Shown piece after piece: positions 39,722 to 51,898 of a stretch of DNA of 64,000 nt. The stretch covers positions 10,237 through 74,236 of the forward strand of contig SFVC01000008.1 of the NCBI GenBank assembly GCA_004560375.1, given 5' to 3'. How positions within the stretch are numbered: position 1 is the first letter of the stretch; the number at the start of each line of letters is the position of its first letter. Below the pieces are notes generated by a model. The model saw nothing but the letters and a program-made list of their open reading frames with translations, was not told where the DNA came from and did not search any database. A program made the translations under genes and the position numbers. This stretch comes from a bacterium. Lineage in GTDB: Bacteria; Bacillota; Clostridia; Oscillospirales; Oscillospiraceae.

Positions 39722-42700
39722 TTACCGGAAATACAGCGCCCCGGACTCAAAAATGGGCTGGAGCTTGTCCCCGGGGATGTTTTTCGCCACGAACTGCCCC
39801 CGCCGCTCGCTGTGGCCCATCTTGCCGAACACCCGGCCGTCGGGGGAGAAGATCCCCTCGATGGCGCACATGGAGCCGTTGGGGTTGACAGCGCTGTCCA
39901 TGGAGGGCACGCCGGCGGCGTCCACGTACTGGGTGGCCACCTGGCCGCCGGCGACGAGCTGATCCAGCACGTCCCGGGGGGCCACGAACCGGCCCTCGCC
40001 ATGGGACACGGGGATGGCGTGGAGGTCGCCCACATGGCTGAGCAGCATCCAGGGGGATTTCACCGAGCACACCCGGGTGGTGACGTACCGGCTCTGGTGC
40101 CGGCCGATGAGGTTGTAGGTCAGGGTGGGGCTGTGCTCGTCGGTGGGCCGGATCTCGCCGTAGGGGACGAGGCCCAGCTTCACCAGCGCCTGGAAGCCGT
40201 TGCAGATGCCCAGCATCAGCCCGTCCCGGCGCTTGAGCAGGTCATGCACCGCATCCGTCAGCCGGGGGTTGCGGAAGAAGGACACGATGAGCTTGGCGGA
40301 GCCCTCCGGCTCGTCGCCGCCGGAGAAGCCGCCGGGGAGGAACACAATCTGCGCGTGCTTGATGGCGTGCTCCAGCTCCAGGGCGGAATCGGCCAGCGCC
40401 TGGGGGGTGAGGTTGCGGATCACCACCGTCTCCGCGTCCATCCCCGCCCGCAGGCAGGCCCGCACGCTGTCGTACTCGCAGTTGGTGCCGGGGAACACGG
40501 GGATCACCACCCGGGGCCGGGCGATCTCGCCGTCGAACACGGCGGGGGAGCGGCGATCCCAGGTGATGGGCTCCACCGCCTCGGACGTGCCCGCCCGAGT
40601 GGGGTAGACCTCCTCCAGCGTCTTTTCGTTGAGGGCCAGCAGCTCGTCGATGGGGGCGGAATCCTCACCCTTGGGGCAGTTGGGCCAGTCCCCGCTGTGG
40701 TGCAGCGTGACGGCGGGCTCGTCGGTAGTCACGCCCACCCGGATAACGTTGGGGAGCTCCACATCTCCGGTCAGTTCCGCGATAATGCTGCCCTGGGCGG
40801 GGGCGTACCAGCCCAAAGGCACCTCCGGGTCGGCGGCAAAGCCGATCCGATTGCCGAAGGACATGTTCATGATGCCCTCGGCCACGCTGTGCTCCACCGC
40901 CCAGGCGGCGCAGACCTTGCCCTCCTGACAGAGCTTGTGGAAGGCATCCCACGCGGACTGATCCTTCGGGCCGCCCGCGAACACATACACCGGGTGCCCC
41001 GCCTCCTTAAACTCGGGGGAGAGCACGTCCCCGGCCTTGACGGGGGCGATGGCGAAGGAGATCAGGGTAGGCGGCACGTCCAGATCCAGGAAGGAGCCGG
41101 ACATGGAGTCCTTGCCGCCGATGGCGGCGCAGCCGTACTTGAGCTGGGCGTCCAGCGCCCCTAAAAGGGCGGCAAAGGGCTTGCCCCAGCGGGCGGGGTC
41201 GTCCCGCAGCTTCTCGAAAAATTCCTGCATGGTGAGGTAGGCGTCGTGGTAGTCCGCCCCCGCCGCCACGATCTTGGCCAGGGAGACGGTGACGCTGGCC
41301 CGGGCCCCCGCGAAGGGATCGGCGCTCAGCCAGTCCGGGTCGCAGCCCCAGGCCATGACGCTGGCCTGATCCGTCTCCTCCCCCGGCATGGTGGGCAGCA
41401 GCGCCGCCATGGCCTGGGCGGGGGTGGTCTGGGTCTTGCCGCCGAAGGGCATCAGCACAGAGCCCGCGCCGATGGATCCGTCGAACCGCTCCACCAGCCC
41501 CCGGCGGGAGGCGCATTTCAGGCTGGCCGCCATCTCCCGGAGATTGGAGCACTCATGCCCGATCAGGGGGTGATCCCGCTCCGGAACCAACACCCGGGCC
41601 CGCTTCACCGCGCCGTTGGTGTTCAAGAACTCCCGGCTGAGATCGGCGATGACCTGCCCCTTCCATTTCATCACCATCCGGGGGCTCTCCGTCACCACCG
41701 CCACCCGGTAGGCCTCCAGGTTCTCCGCCGCCTCGGCCAGCGAGATAAAGAGCTCCTCGTCCTCCGGGGCCACCACCACCGCCATCCGCTCCTGGCTCTC
41801 GGAGATGGCCAGCTCGGTGCCGTCCAGCCCGTCGTACTTTTTCCGCACCGCGTCCAGGTCGATGGCCAGCCCGTCGGCCAGCTCGCCGATGGCCACGGAC
41901 ACGCCCCCCGCGCCGAAGTCGTTGCACCGCTTGATCATCCGGGACACGTCCTCCCGGCGGAAGAACCGCTGGAGCTTGCGCTCCTCGGGGGCGTTGCCCT
42001 TCTGCACCTCGCTGGCCATCGTCGCCAGCGACTTCTTGTTGTGGCTCTTGGAGGAGCCGGTGGCTCCGCCGATGCCGTCCCGTCCGGTGCGGCCCCCCAG
42101 CAGGATCACCACATCCCCGAGGGCGGGGCGCTCCCGGCGGACATGGCTGGCGGGGGCGGCGGCCACCACCGCGCCGCACTCCAGCCGCTTGGCGATGTAT
42201 CCGGGGTGGTAGAGCTCCGCCACATGGCCGGTGGCTAGGCCGATCTGGTTGCCGTAGGAGGAGTAGCCCGCCGCGGCGGTCTGGGCGATCTTCCGCTGGG
42301 GCAGCTTGCCCTCCAGCGTATCCGAGAGGGGAACCGTGGGATCGCCGCCGCCGGTGACCCGCATGGCCTGATGGACGTAGGCCCGGCCGGACAGGGGATC
42401 CCGGATGCACCCGCCGATGCAGGTGGCCGCGCCGCCGAAGGGCTCGATCTCGGTGGGGTGGTTGTGGGTCTCGTTTTTGAACATGAGCAGCCAGTCCTGC
42501 TCCTCCCCGTCCACGTCGGCGGTGACGTGGATGGAGCAGGCGTTGATCTCCTCGCTCTCGTCCAGCTCGGGCAGCTCCCCCCGCTTTTTCAGCACCTTTG
42601 CGCCGATGGTGGCGATGTCCATCAGGGTCTGGGGGCGCTTTTTGGCCTTGTCCGGGCCGTATACCTCCTCCCGGGCGGCCAGATACCGCTCATAGGCCCC

Positions 42701-43465
42701 CCGCACCCGGGGATCCTGTATCTCCACCTCGTCCAGGTGGGTGGAGAAGGTGGTGTGGCGGCAGTGATCCGACCAGTAGGTGTCCACCACCCGCACCTCG
42801 GTGATGGTGGGATCCCGGCGCTCCCAGTCCCGGAAGTAGTTTTGCAGGAACTTCAGATCATCCAGATCCATGGCCAGCCCCAGCTTATCCAGCAGGGCGG
42901 CCAGCTCCTCGCCGGACAGCTCGGTGAAACCGTCCAGCGTCTCCACCATGGCGGGAACGGCGTACTCCCGGGCCAGAGTGTCCGGCTTGTCCAGGGACGC
43001 CTCCCGGCACTCCACCGGGTTGATGAGGTAGCCCTTGATCTTATCCCGATCCGCCTGGGACAGCGCCCCCTGGGCGGCGTAGAAGTGGTAGATGGTGGCG
43101 CAGGCCACCCGGGGCCGCTCCACCCCGGCCATAAGCTGGATGCACTGGGCGGCGGAGTCCGCCCGCTGATCGAACTGCCCCGGCAGGGCCTCCACCGCCA
43201 GGGTGTACTCCGGCGGGCGGGCGGTGGTGTCGTCCTCATCCAACACGTCGTCCACCTGGGGCTCGGAGAACACGATGCCCCTGGCCTGCTCAAAGACCGC
43301 CCGGGAGACCCCCTCCACGTCATAGCGGTGGAGGATGGACAGATCCTCCAGCTGCCCCACCCCCAGCTGCCCCCGGAGCTGATTCAGCAGGGCGCGGGCC
43401 TCCACGTCGAAGCCGGGGCGCTTGCGGGCGTAGCAACGGAATACCTGGTTTACCGTCTCACTCAT
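39722..43465 (-). CDS. purL: Phosphoribosylformylglycinamidine synthase (fused, large type)
   Basis: 1247 residues. Converts FGAR and glutamine to FGAM in purine synthesis. It joins an N-terminal PurS-like part, tandem AIRS-type synthase halves (TYWSDHCRHTTFSTHLDEVE and FKNETHNHPTEIEPFGGAAT are the key motifs, quoted in part: SDHCRHTTFSTHLD; NETHNHPTEIEPFGG), and a C-terminal class I glutamine amidotransferase with GICNGFQALVKLGLVP (catalytic Cys about residue 1110). This is the one-polypeptide form of many Clostridia. ATG 43465. No other pur gene is nearby. Confidence 0.95.
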   Translation of the reverse strand: MSETVNQVFRCYARKRPGFDVEARALLNQLRGQLGVGQLEDLSILHRYDVEGVSRAVFEQARGIVFSEPQVDDVLDEDDTTARPPEYTLAVEALPGQFDQRADSAAQCIQLMAGVERPRVACATIYHFYAAQGALSQADRDKIKGYLINPVECREASLDKPDTLAREYAVPAMVETLDGFTELSGEELAALLDKLGLAMDLDDLKFLQNYFRDWERRDPTITEVRVVDTYWSDHCRHTTFSTHLDEVEIQDPRVRGAYERYLAAREEVYGPDKAKKRPQTLMDIATIGAKVLKKRGELPELDESEEINACSIHVTADVDGEEQDWLLMFKNETHNHPTEIEPFGGAATCIGGCIRDPLSGRAYVHQAMRVTGGGDPTVPLSDTLEGKLPQRKIAQTAAAGYSSYGNQIGLATGHVAELYHPGYIAKRLECGAVVAAAPASHVRRERPALGDVVILLGGRTGRDGIGGATGSSKSHNKKSLATMASEVQKGNAPEERKLQRFFRREDVSRMIKRCNDFGAGGVSVAIGELADGLAIDLDAVRKKYDGLDGTELAISESQERMAVVVAPEDEELFISLAEAAENLEAYRVAVVTESPRMVMKWKGQVIADLSREFLNTNGAVKRARVLVPERDHPLIGHECSNLREMAASLKCASRRGLVERFDGSIGAGSVLMPFGGKTQTTPAQAMAALLPTMPGEETDQASVMAWGCDPDWLSADPFAGARASVTVSLAKIVAAGADYHDAYLTMQEFFEKLRDDPARWGKPFAALLGALDAQLKYGCAAIGGKDSMSGSFLDLDVPPTLISFAIAPVKAGDVLSPEFKEAGHPVYVFAGGPKDQSAWDAFHKLCQEGKVCAAWAVEHSVAEGIMNMSFGNRIGFAADPEVPLGWYAPAQGSIIAELTGDVELPNVIRVGVTTDEPAVTLHHSGDWPNCPKGEDSAPIDELLALNEKTLEEVYPTRAGTSEAVEPITWDRRSPAVFDGEIARPRVVIPVFPGTNCEYDSVRACLRAGMDAETVVIRNLTPQALADSALELEHAIKHAQIVFLPGGFSGGDEPEGSAKLIVSFFRNPRLTDAVHDLLKRRDGLMLGICNGFQALVKLGLVPYGEIRPTDEHSPTLTYNLIGRHQSRYVTTRVCSVKSPWMLLSHVGDLHAIPVSHGEGRFVAPRDVLDQLVAGGQVATQYVDAAGVPSMDSAVNPNGSMCAIEGIFSPDGRVFGKMGHSERRGQFVAKNIPGDKLQPIFESGALYFR

Positions 43466-43537
43466 TGGTGATTCTCTCCTTTTCCCGGAACGGAGCCGGG
43501 TCTGTGTATCGGGACAGCGGCCCGTTTCTTTGGGGAC

Positions 43538-45091
43538 TTACCTGCCATATCCCGTGGTGATCCACTGATCCATCTGATAGTAGGGGTTGGCCCGGGTGGG
43601 GGTCAGGTTGGCGGCCATCCCCCACCGCATCAGCAGGGATCCCCGCTTGAAGCACACCGGGGCGATGGGCGCGTCCTGGGCGAACTGTTCCCACAGGGCA
43701 ACCGCGGCCTGGGCGCGCCCATCCCCCCGGGCGGCCTTCCACTGAGCCAGCCGGGCGGACAGCTCCCCGCTGTAGAAGCCGCCGTAGTTCAGCTCCCCCG
43801 CCAGCAGGGCGGTGGGGTCGAAGTCCCCGGTGAGGCGCACCTCCCCCAGGTACAGATCAAAGTCCCCCTTCTCCAGCGCGGCGGTGTAGCCGCTCCAGGG
43901 CAGGCGGGTTACCGTCACCGTCACCCCCAGCTCCTCCAACGCCCGGGCCAGCCGGTTGGCGATGGCCTGCCGCACGTCGTTGTCGCTGTTCACCAGCAGG
44001 GCGACCTCCGCCGGGGCGCGGCCGCTGTACAGCAGGCCGTCCTCCCGTTTGGCATAGCCCGCCTCCTCCAGCAGGGCGGCGGCCTGTTCCAGATCATAGG
44101 CCAGAGTGTCCGCGGCGGTACGGCTGTACTCCCCGGACAGGGGGGAGATGGGCAGGCAGGCCCCGTCCCCGTGGCCGGACAGATCCAGCCGCACCGCCTC
44201 CTCCCGATCCAGGGCCATGGAGAAGGCCCGCCGCACCAGGGGGGAGCGGCACATCCCGCCGCCGGCCCGGAAGCCCACGTACAGCAGGGCGGTGGTGGGG
44301 AAGTCGGTGGCCTCGTAGCTGCTGGAGTAGCCCAGGGCGTAGGGGGAGGTGAAGTCGGTGGTGACGCAGGATACCTCCCCGCTGTCAAAGGCGGCGATCC
44401 GGGACGCGGCGTCGGAGGCCGGCGTCAGCGGGATGGCGTCATAGGGCAGGGCGGAGGCGGAGGGGTTGTGGGGATTGGCCCGGAGCAGCAGCTGCTCCCC
44501 CGCCTGCTCATAGTGGTAATATCCCGTACCCAGGGGGGCGGCGCCCTCCGGCTGCTCCAGCACGATGGGCACGTCCAGCAGGGCGGGCAGGTTGCCGTTG
44601 GGGGCGGACAGGGTGACGATCAGCGCGCCCTCCTCCCCCGCCGCCGCCCCGGTGACCCCCGCCAGCCGGGGGGCGTAGAGGGGGGCGGCCCGGGCGGCGT
44701 TCAGCGACGCCGCCCCGTGGGCGGCGGTGAGGGGCGTGCCGTCGGAAAACACCGCCCCGGACTTCAGGGTGAACGTCCAGGTGAGGCCGTCCTCGCTGAC
44801 AGCGGCGGACTGGGCCAGCACCGGCCGGGGGGTGAAGGTGTTGTCCAGCTCATACAGCCCCTGGTACACCAGCCCCGTCAGCTCCTGGTTCACCTGGCTC
44901 TCCCCGGTGATGGGGTGGATGGGGGCGGCGGGATCCCAGCCCAGGCTGAACCGGGCCACGGGCTGGGCGGTGGGGCCGGGGGTGGGCTCCGGCGTATCGG
45001 TGGGGGAGGGCAGGGGCTCCGGCTCCCCGCAGCCGGACAGGGCCAGCAGGGCGCACAGGCACAGGGCCAGGAGTGGTCGGGCCCGCCTCAT
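43538..45091 (-). CDS. Oligopeptide-type ABC substrate-binding lipoprotein
   Basis: 517 residues of the SBP_bac_5 family. Lipobox LALSGC (Cys about residue 21), then a Thr-Pro-rich spacer and a domain starting ARFSLGWDPAAPIHPI. Family motifs: TGLVYQGLYEL, WTFTLKSGAVFSDGTPLTA and RRAFSMALDREEAV. ATG 45091 overlaps the pgeF stop (ATGA). No permease or ATPase genes are next to it, so it is either an orphan binding protein or uses a transporter elsewhere. The ligand is unknown; peptides or metals-chelates are typical. Confidence 0.88.
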   Translation of the reverse strand: MRRARPLLALCLCALLALSGCGEPEPLPSPTDTPEPTPGPTAQPVARFSLGWDPAAPIHPITGESQVNQELTGLVYQGLYELDNTFTPRPVLAQSAAVSEDGLTWTFTLKSGAVFSDGTPLTAAHGAASLNAARAAPLYAPRLAGVTGAAAGEEGALIVTLSAPNGNLPALLDVPIVLEQPEGAAPLGTGYYHYEQAGEQLLLRANPHNPSASALPYDAIPLTPASDAASRIAAFDSGEVSCVTTDFTSPYALGYSSSYEATDFPTTALLYVGFRAGGGMCRSPLVRRAFSMALDREEAVRLDLSGHGDGACLPISPLSGEYSRTAADTLAYDLEQAAALLEEAGYAKREDGLLYSGRAPAEVALLVNSDNDVRQAIANRLARALEELGVTVTVTRLPWSGYTAALEKGDFDLYLGEVRLTGDFDPTALLAGELNYGGFYSGELSARLAQWKAARGDGRAQAAVALWEQFAQDAPIAPVCFKRGSLLMRWGMAANLTPTRANPYYQMDQWITTGYGR

Positions 45092-45900
45092 TGCAGCTGA
45101 ATCACGGCGGCCATGGAGCCCCGGCTGGTGCCCTGGATCCGGTGGCTCCAGAATTTCTCGGGGTGGCAGGCGGTGCACAGGTCGCTGACGGCGATGTGGG
45201 CGGGATCCAGTCCGGCCTGCTCCAGCCGCATGGCGTTGATGGCCTTCAGATCCACGGCAAACTTGCCGTTCTCCTTGATGGTAATGTGCTGGAGGACGGC
45301 GGTGGACAGTGCGGCGGTCATGGCGTTTGGCACGTCCTCGTGGGTCTCAAAGCAGTCGGGGCCGATGCCCGGGCCGATGGCGGCCAGGATGTCCCCCCGC
45401 TCGCTGCCGTACACCGATTCCATCCGCTGGACGGCGGCGGTGGCGATGCCCGCGGCGGTGCCCCGCCAGCCCGCGTGGACGGCGGCGATGACCCGCCGCA
45501 CCGGGTCGTAGAACAAAATGGGGATGCAGTCGGCGGAGTAGACAACCAGCGCCACCCCGGGCAAGTCGGTCATCAGCCCGTCCGCCTCATACCCCACCTT
45601 GTCACAGGGATTGTCATGGAGGTCGGCGGTGGTGACGGTACGCACCGCGCCGCCGTGGATCTGGTTGGTCATGGCCACCTTTCCGGCCTTCACCCCGGCG
45701 GCGGCAAAGAAGCGGCGGTAGTTCTCCCGGACGTGGTCGGGATCGTCTCCCCGGCCCACCCCCAGGTTCAGGGATTCCCACATCCCCTCCGACACGCCGC
45801 CACGCCGGGTGGAGAAACCGTGGGCAACGCCCCCGGCGGCGGCGATGCCGTCGGACTGGAAATAGACGACGCCGTTTTTGGTCTGCTCGATGATATTCAT
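45088..45900 (-). CDS. pgeF: Peptidoglycan editing factor PgeF (YfiH/laccase-domain)
   Basis: 270 residues. Zinc/copper-binding laccase-domain residues are visible: NQIHGGAV (His), YSADCIPI (Cys) and HAGWRGTAAG (His). Family members hydrolyse purine nucleosides and/or remove wrong amino acids from peptidoglycan precursors. 11 nt downstream of secA and overlapping the binding-protein gene, so probably one transcript secA-pgeF-SBP. Confidence 0.92.
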   Translation of the reverse strand: MNIIEQTKNGVVYFQSDGIAAAGGVAHGFSTRRGGVSEGMWESLNLGVGRGDDPDHVRENYRRFFAAAGVKAGKVAMTNQIHGGAVRTVTTADLHDNPCDKVGYEADGLMTDLPGVALVVYSADCIPILFYDPVRRVIAAVHAGWRGTAAGIATAAVQRMESVYGSERGDILAAIGPGIGPDCFETHEDVPNAMTAALSTAVLQHITIKENGKFAVDLKAINAMRLEQAGLDPAHIAVSDLCTACHPEKFWSHRIQGTSRGSMAAVIQLQ

Positions 45901-45911
45901 AGGCGCTCCTT

Positions 45912-48695
<2,784 letters not shown>

Positions 48696-48820
48696 AGCGT
48701 TGTGTCCTTTCTATCATGAATGTATAAAAACCCAATTTAACTCGGTAAGTATATCACAAGCGAGGGGAAGAAAAAAGAGGAAATTGTAAATAAACCGCAG
48801 GGGCAAACAGGGGATTTTTC

Positions 48821-48849
48821 TTGCCTTTTGCCCGGAACGGGAGTACAAT
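48821..48849 (+). promoter_or_regulatory. Promoter of the YheO-like regulator
   Basis: TTGCCT (48821-48826), 17-bp spacer, TACAAT (48844-48849). The spacer holds the inverted repeat CCCG-GAA-CGGG, a possible operator. Confidence 0.6.
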
Positions 48850-48887
48850 AGATCCATTGACAAACTGTTGCGGAGGTGTGTCGGACT

Positions 48888-49535
48888 ATGACCCGGGATC
48901 AGGCCTTTGAATTTCTGGATCGCGCCGCCCGGGGGATCGCGGAGATGTTCGGATCCTCCTGTGAGACGCTGGTGCACGATATGGGGGTGCCCACCCACCC
49001 CATCCTGTCCATCTACAACGGCCACGTGTCCGGCCGGGAGGTGGGCTCCACCATGGACATCATGGGCATCGGCCTGGAGCTGGACGAGCAGGCGGCCACC
49101 ACCGATCAGGTGAACCTGGCCGCCGTCACCCCCGACGGGCGGCAGACCAAATCCTCCACCTTCCACATGATCGGCGAGGACTACAACCTGGCCCTGGGCA
49201 TCAACTTCGACTACACCTCCCTGGTGTTCGCCAACCGGATTTTAGCCGACCTCATGAGCGCCCAGGCCGACCTGCGTACCGCCTTGTGGCAGCCCGGGGA
49301 CTCCCGGCAGCTGGCCGACCTGTTCGACCAGTGCGTGGCCGCCCTGGGCAAGCCGCTGGATGCGCTGTCCAAAGCGGATCGGCTGAAGGTCATCGCCATG
49401 CTGCGCCAGCGCAGCGCTTTCTCCTACCGCAAGTCGGTGCCCTATGTGGCGGGGCGCTTAGGCGTGTCCCGGTACACGGTGTACAAATATCTGGACGAGC
49501 TGGCGGAGGAGGACGGGCCGGAGGGCGCCCGGTGA
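48888..49535 (+). CDS. YheO-like PAS / helix-turn-helix transcriptional regulator
   Basis: 215 residues. N-terminal PAS-like YheO domain (about 10-120; LVHDMGVPTHPILSIYNGHV and STFHMIGEDYNLALGINFD are the recognisable parts, shortened: NGHVSGREVGS; GINFDYTSL) and a C-terminal HTH (about 180-212; VAGRLGVSRYTVYKYLDEL). Relatives (DauR) sense small molecules in amino acid metabolism. ATG 48888 is 10 nt from GGAGG; an in-frame GTG four codons upstream overlaps the site and is not chosen. Confidence 0.88.
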   Translation: MTRDQAFEFLDRAARGIAEMFGSSCETLVHDMGVPTHPILSIYNGHVSGREVGSTMDIMGIGLELDEQAATTDQVNLAAVTPDGRQTKSSTFHMIGEDYNLALGINFDYTSLVFANRILADLMSAQADLRTALWQPGDSRQLADLFDQCVAALGKPLDALSKADRLKVIAMLRQRSAFSYRKSVPYVAGRLGVSRYTVYKYLDELAEEDGPEGAR

Positions 49536-49568
49536 GGGAAGCCCTCCCATTCTTGCGTCATCATTTCG

Positions 49569-49597
49569 CTGGAAATTTCCCCCGGGCTGTGATATAC
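49569..49597 (+). promoter_or_regulatory. Promoter of the NYN-domain gene
   Basis: TGGAAA (49569-49574), 17-bp spacer ending in CTGTGA, TATACT (49592-49597). It shares 24 of 27 core positions with the udk promoter region. Confidence 0.6.
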
Positions 49598-49641
49598 TGG
49601 CCTTACCGCCCGCAGGCGGAACGGAAAGGAGCGTGCCCCCA

Positions 49642-50391
49642 ATGGAAAACGAACTGCGCCTGGCCGTCCTCATCGACGCGGACAACGCCCCCCGCACCGC
49701 CCTACGGGAAATCATGGCGGAGGTGGCGGTGTACGGCTCAGCCACCATCAAACGCATCTACGGCGACTGGACGGCCCCCAACATGGGCAGCTGGAAGCCC
49801 CTGCTGCTGGAGCACGCCATCACCCCCTTCCAGCAGTACAGCTACACCACCGGCAAGAACGCCACCGACTCGGCCATGATCATCGACGCTATGGACATCC
49901 TCTACTCCGGCAACTGTGACGGCTTCGTGCTGGTGTCCAGCGACAGCGACTTCACCCGCCTGGCCACCCGGCTGCGGGAGGCGGGAATGAAGGTGTACGG
50001 CATGGGGGAGAAAAAGACCCCCAAGCCCTTCATCGTGGCCTGCGACAAATTCGTCTACATCGAGTCCCTGAAGGCGGCGGAAAAGCCCCAGCCCCCCGCC
50101 CCCGCCGGCAAGAGCTCCAGGAAGAAGGCCCCCAGCCCGGCGGAGTCCTCCGACCTGTCGGTGCAGGAGCTCATCGCCCAGTCGGTGGAGGATCTGGCGG
50201 ACGAGGACGGCTACGCCTATTTGGGCGATCTGGGCACCCTGCTGATCAAGAAGCAGCCCGACTTCGACTCCCGGAATTACGGCTTTGCCAAGCTGTCCAA
50301 GTTCCTGGCCGCCCTGGAGGGCTTCGAGATCGACGAGCGGCACAACGCCAAGTACCAGGGCACCCAGGTGTTTGTGCGGAACAAGAAATAA
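49642..50391 (+). CDS. NYN-domain endoribonuclease-like protein with LOTUS/OST-HTH domain
   Basis: 249 residues. The N-terminal NYN (PIN-like) domain has LAVLIDADNAPRTALREIM (nuclease Asp residues), YTTGKNATDSAMIIDAMDI and VSSDSDFTRLATRLREAG, the four acidic positions of the family. A Pro/Ser/Lys linker (about 140-165) leads to an OST-HTH/LOTUS domain (about 172-245). The combination suggests an RNA-cleaving or RNA-binding enzyme in the cytoplasm; target unknown. ATG 49642 has AAAGGAG 10 nt upstream. Confidence 0.88.
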   Translation: MENELRLAVLIDADNAPRTALREIMAEVAVYGSATIKRIYGDWTAPNMGSWKPLLLEHAITPFQQYSYTTGKNATDSAMIIDAMDILYSGNCDGFVLVSSDSDFTRLATRLREAGMKVYGMGEKKTPKPFIVACDKFVYIESLKAAEKPQPPAPAGKSSRKKAPSPAESSDLSVQELIAQSVEDLADEDGYAYLGDLGTLLIKKQPDFDSRNYGFAKLSKFLAALEGFEIDERHNAKYQGTQVFVRNKK

Positions 50392-50393
50392 AC

Positions 50394-50435
50394 CCGAAAA
50401 AACGGCCCCGCAGGCTTATTCCGCCTGCGGGGCCG
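50394..50435 (-). terminator. Terminator overlapping the stop of the histidine phosphatase gene
   Basis: Stem CGGCCCCGCAGGC / GCCTGCGGGGCCG around TTATTCC with a T-run on the minus strand; the stop codon lies in the loop/stem. It may also end the plus-strand NYN transcript. Confidence 0.75.
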
Positions 50436-51000
50436 CGTAGATCTCAAACAGGTTGTGGGGTTGTATGCTCCGGCAGGTCAGCCCCTCGAAGGTGAACTCC
50501 ACCACCCAGGGCATCAGATCCCGGATCCGCTCAAACTCGGCGTAGCCGAAGGAGCGGTCGTAGTAGTGGATCACCGTGCTCAGCGCCGTGCCGTGGCTGC
50601 CGATGGCCACCGACTGATCGGCATGGGTCTCCAGCACGCGCTCCAGCGCCCGGATGTTCCGCTCCTGCACCTCCCGCAGGGTCTCGCCGTCGGACAGCTT
50701 GTAGTCAAAATCCGCCCACTGCCTCCGGCAAAAGGCGTCAAAGTCCTCAATCCAGGCCCCGTCCACCCGGCGCTCCCGGAAGTCCGCGTCCAGCTGGATC
50801 TCCAGGCCCGCCGCCTGGGCGAACTGGGCCACCGTATCCACCGCCCGCCGGTAGGGGCTGGACAGCACGGCGCCGATCCCCTGCTCCGTCAGGAACCTTG
50901 TCACCAGCGCCCTGTCCCGCAGGCCCTCGGGGGAGAGCTCCCGGGTCAGATCGTCATGGTTGCTGTAGTTGGGCCGGGCGTGCCGGACAAAAAACGTCAT
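50416..51000 (-). CDS. Histidine phosphatase family protein
   Basis: 194 residues of the phosphoglycerate-mutase-like superfamily. VRHARPNYSN carries the catalytic His (RHA instead of the common RHG), AVLSSPYRRAVDTV the second Arg, and IGSHGTALS the second His. Substrate unknown: such enzymes dephosphorylate sugars, nucleotides or small metabolites. It starts 4 nt after the VTT membrane protein gene, so the two form an operon. Confidence 0.88.
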   Translation of the reverse strand: MTFFVRHARPNYSNHDDLTRELSPEGLRDRALVTRFLTEQGIGAVLSSPYRRAVDTVAQFAQAAGLEIQLDADFRERRVDGAWIEDFDAFCRRQWADFDYKLSDGETLREVQERNIRALERVLETHADQSVAIGSHGTALSTVIHYYDRSFGYAEFERIRDLMPWVVEFTFEGLTCRSIQPHNLFEIYAAPQAE

Positions 51001-51004
51001 ACAA

Positions 51005-51685
51005 TCACCTCTCCAGACGCTTCATCACCGCGTCCTCCAGCTTATCCCCGTACTTCATGGCCAGCAGGAACACCGCCAGCCCCAGCGCCCCCAGCAGGGC
51101 CATCCCCCACCAGGGAATGGACACCGTGGCGCTGCCCACCGCGCAGGACACCAGCAGCCCCCAGGGCCGGCACACCGCCACCAGCAGGAAGAACCGCTTG
51201 AAGGAGATGTCGGTGAGCCCCGCCAGAATGCACAGGATGTCGTCGGGGAAGAAGGGGAACAGGAAGGCCAGGGCCAGGAACACGTCCCGCTTCCGGCGGA
51301 TCACGTCCAGGTACTTGCCGGACACCTTCTCGCCCACAAACTGGCTCACAAAGCCCTGCCCCAGGGCCCGGGCCAGCCCGAACACCACGGCGGAGCCCAG
51401 GGCCACCGCCCCCCAGGTCAGCAGGAAGGAGGGCCACAGCCCGAACAGGTAGGCCCCCGCCGCCGCGGTGAGGTTGCTGGGGATGGGGGCGATGACCACC
51501 GAGGCCAGCTGGATGCCGAAATAGGCCAGGTGCGACCAGGGGGAGCACCGGGCGATATACTCCCCCAGCTTTTGCTGGGAGCCGGCGGCCTCAAAGAAGC
51601 CGGTGGCGTACAGCGCCCACACGCTGCCGCCCAGAATGGCCAGGGTGAGCACCCAGAGGAGAAGTTTCAGGGGCCTGCGTTCCAT
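51005..51685 (-). CDS. TVP38/TMEM64 family (VTT domain) membrane protein
   Basis: 226 residues with about five membrane segments. The VTT/SNARE-associated core is visible: VIAPIPSNLTAAAGAYLFGLWP (shortened: APIPSNLTAAAGAYLFG) and FLFPFFPDDILCILAGLTDI. DedA-superfamily relatives act in membrane lipid homeostasis, possibly as lipid scramblases. First gene of a two-gene operon with the phosphatase. Confidence 0.9.
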   Translation of the reverse strand: MERRPLKLLLWVLTLAILGGSVWALYATGFFEAAGSQQKLGEYIARCSPWSHLAYFGIQLASVVIAPIPSNLTAAAGAYLFGLWPSFLLTWGAVALGSAVVFGLARALGQGFVSQFVGEKVSGKYLDVIRRKRDVFLALAFLFPFFPDDILCILAGLTDISFKRFFLLVAVCRPWGLLVSCAVGSATVSIPWWGMALLGALGLAVFLLAMKYGDKLEDAVMKRLER

Positions 51686-51728
51686 GGGCGCGCCTTCTTT
51701 CCGGAGGAATCGGGTTGGTATGCCCTAT

Positions 51729-51756
51729 ATTATAGCAGAGCAGAAGAAAAGCGCAA
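51729..51756 (-). promoter_or_regulatory. Promoter of the VTT protein operon
   Basis: TTGCGC (51756-51751), 16-bp spacer, TATAAT (51734-51729). Confidence 0.6.
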
Positions 51757-51839
51757 CAAAGGTTCCTCTAAAAATTTCTGAAGATTTCTTTAGGATGGCG
51801 CGGGCGGGGAGCGCGGCGGAGTTTGGGCAGATTTCCCCC

Positions 51840-51868
51840 TTGAATTCCTACCGAACATATGGTATTTT
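51840..51868 (+). promoter_or_regulatory. Promoter and possible operator of the Rrf2-family gene
   Basis: TTGAAT (51840-51845), 17-bp spacer, TATTTT (51863-51868). The inverted repeat TACC-N8-GGTA (51849-51864) fills the spacer and touches the -10, a natural place for self-repression. Confidence 0.6.
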
Positions 51869-51898
51869 GGGTATATCAGTAGTTCCGGGAGGTGCGCC

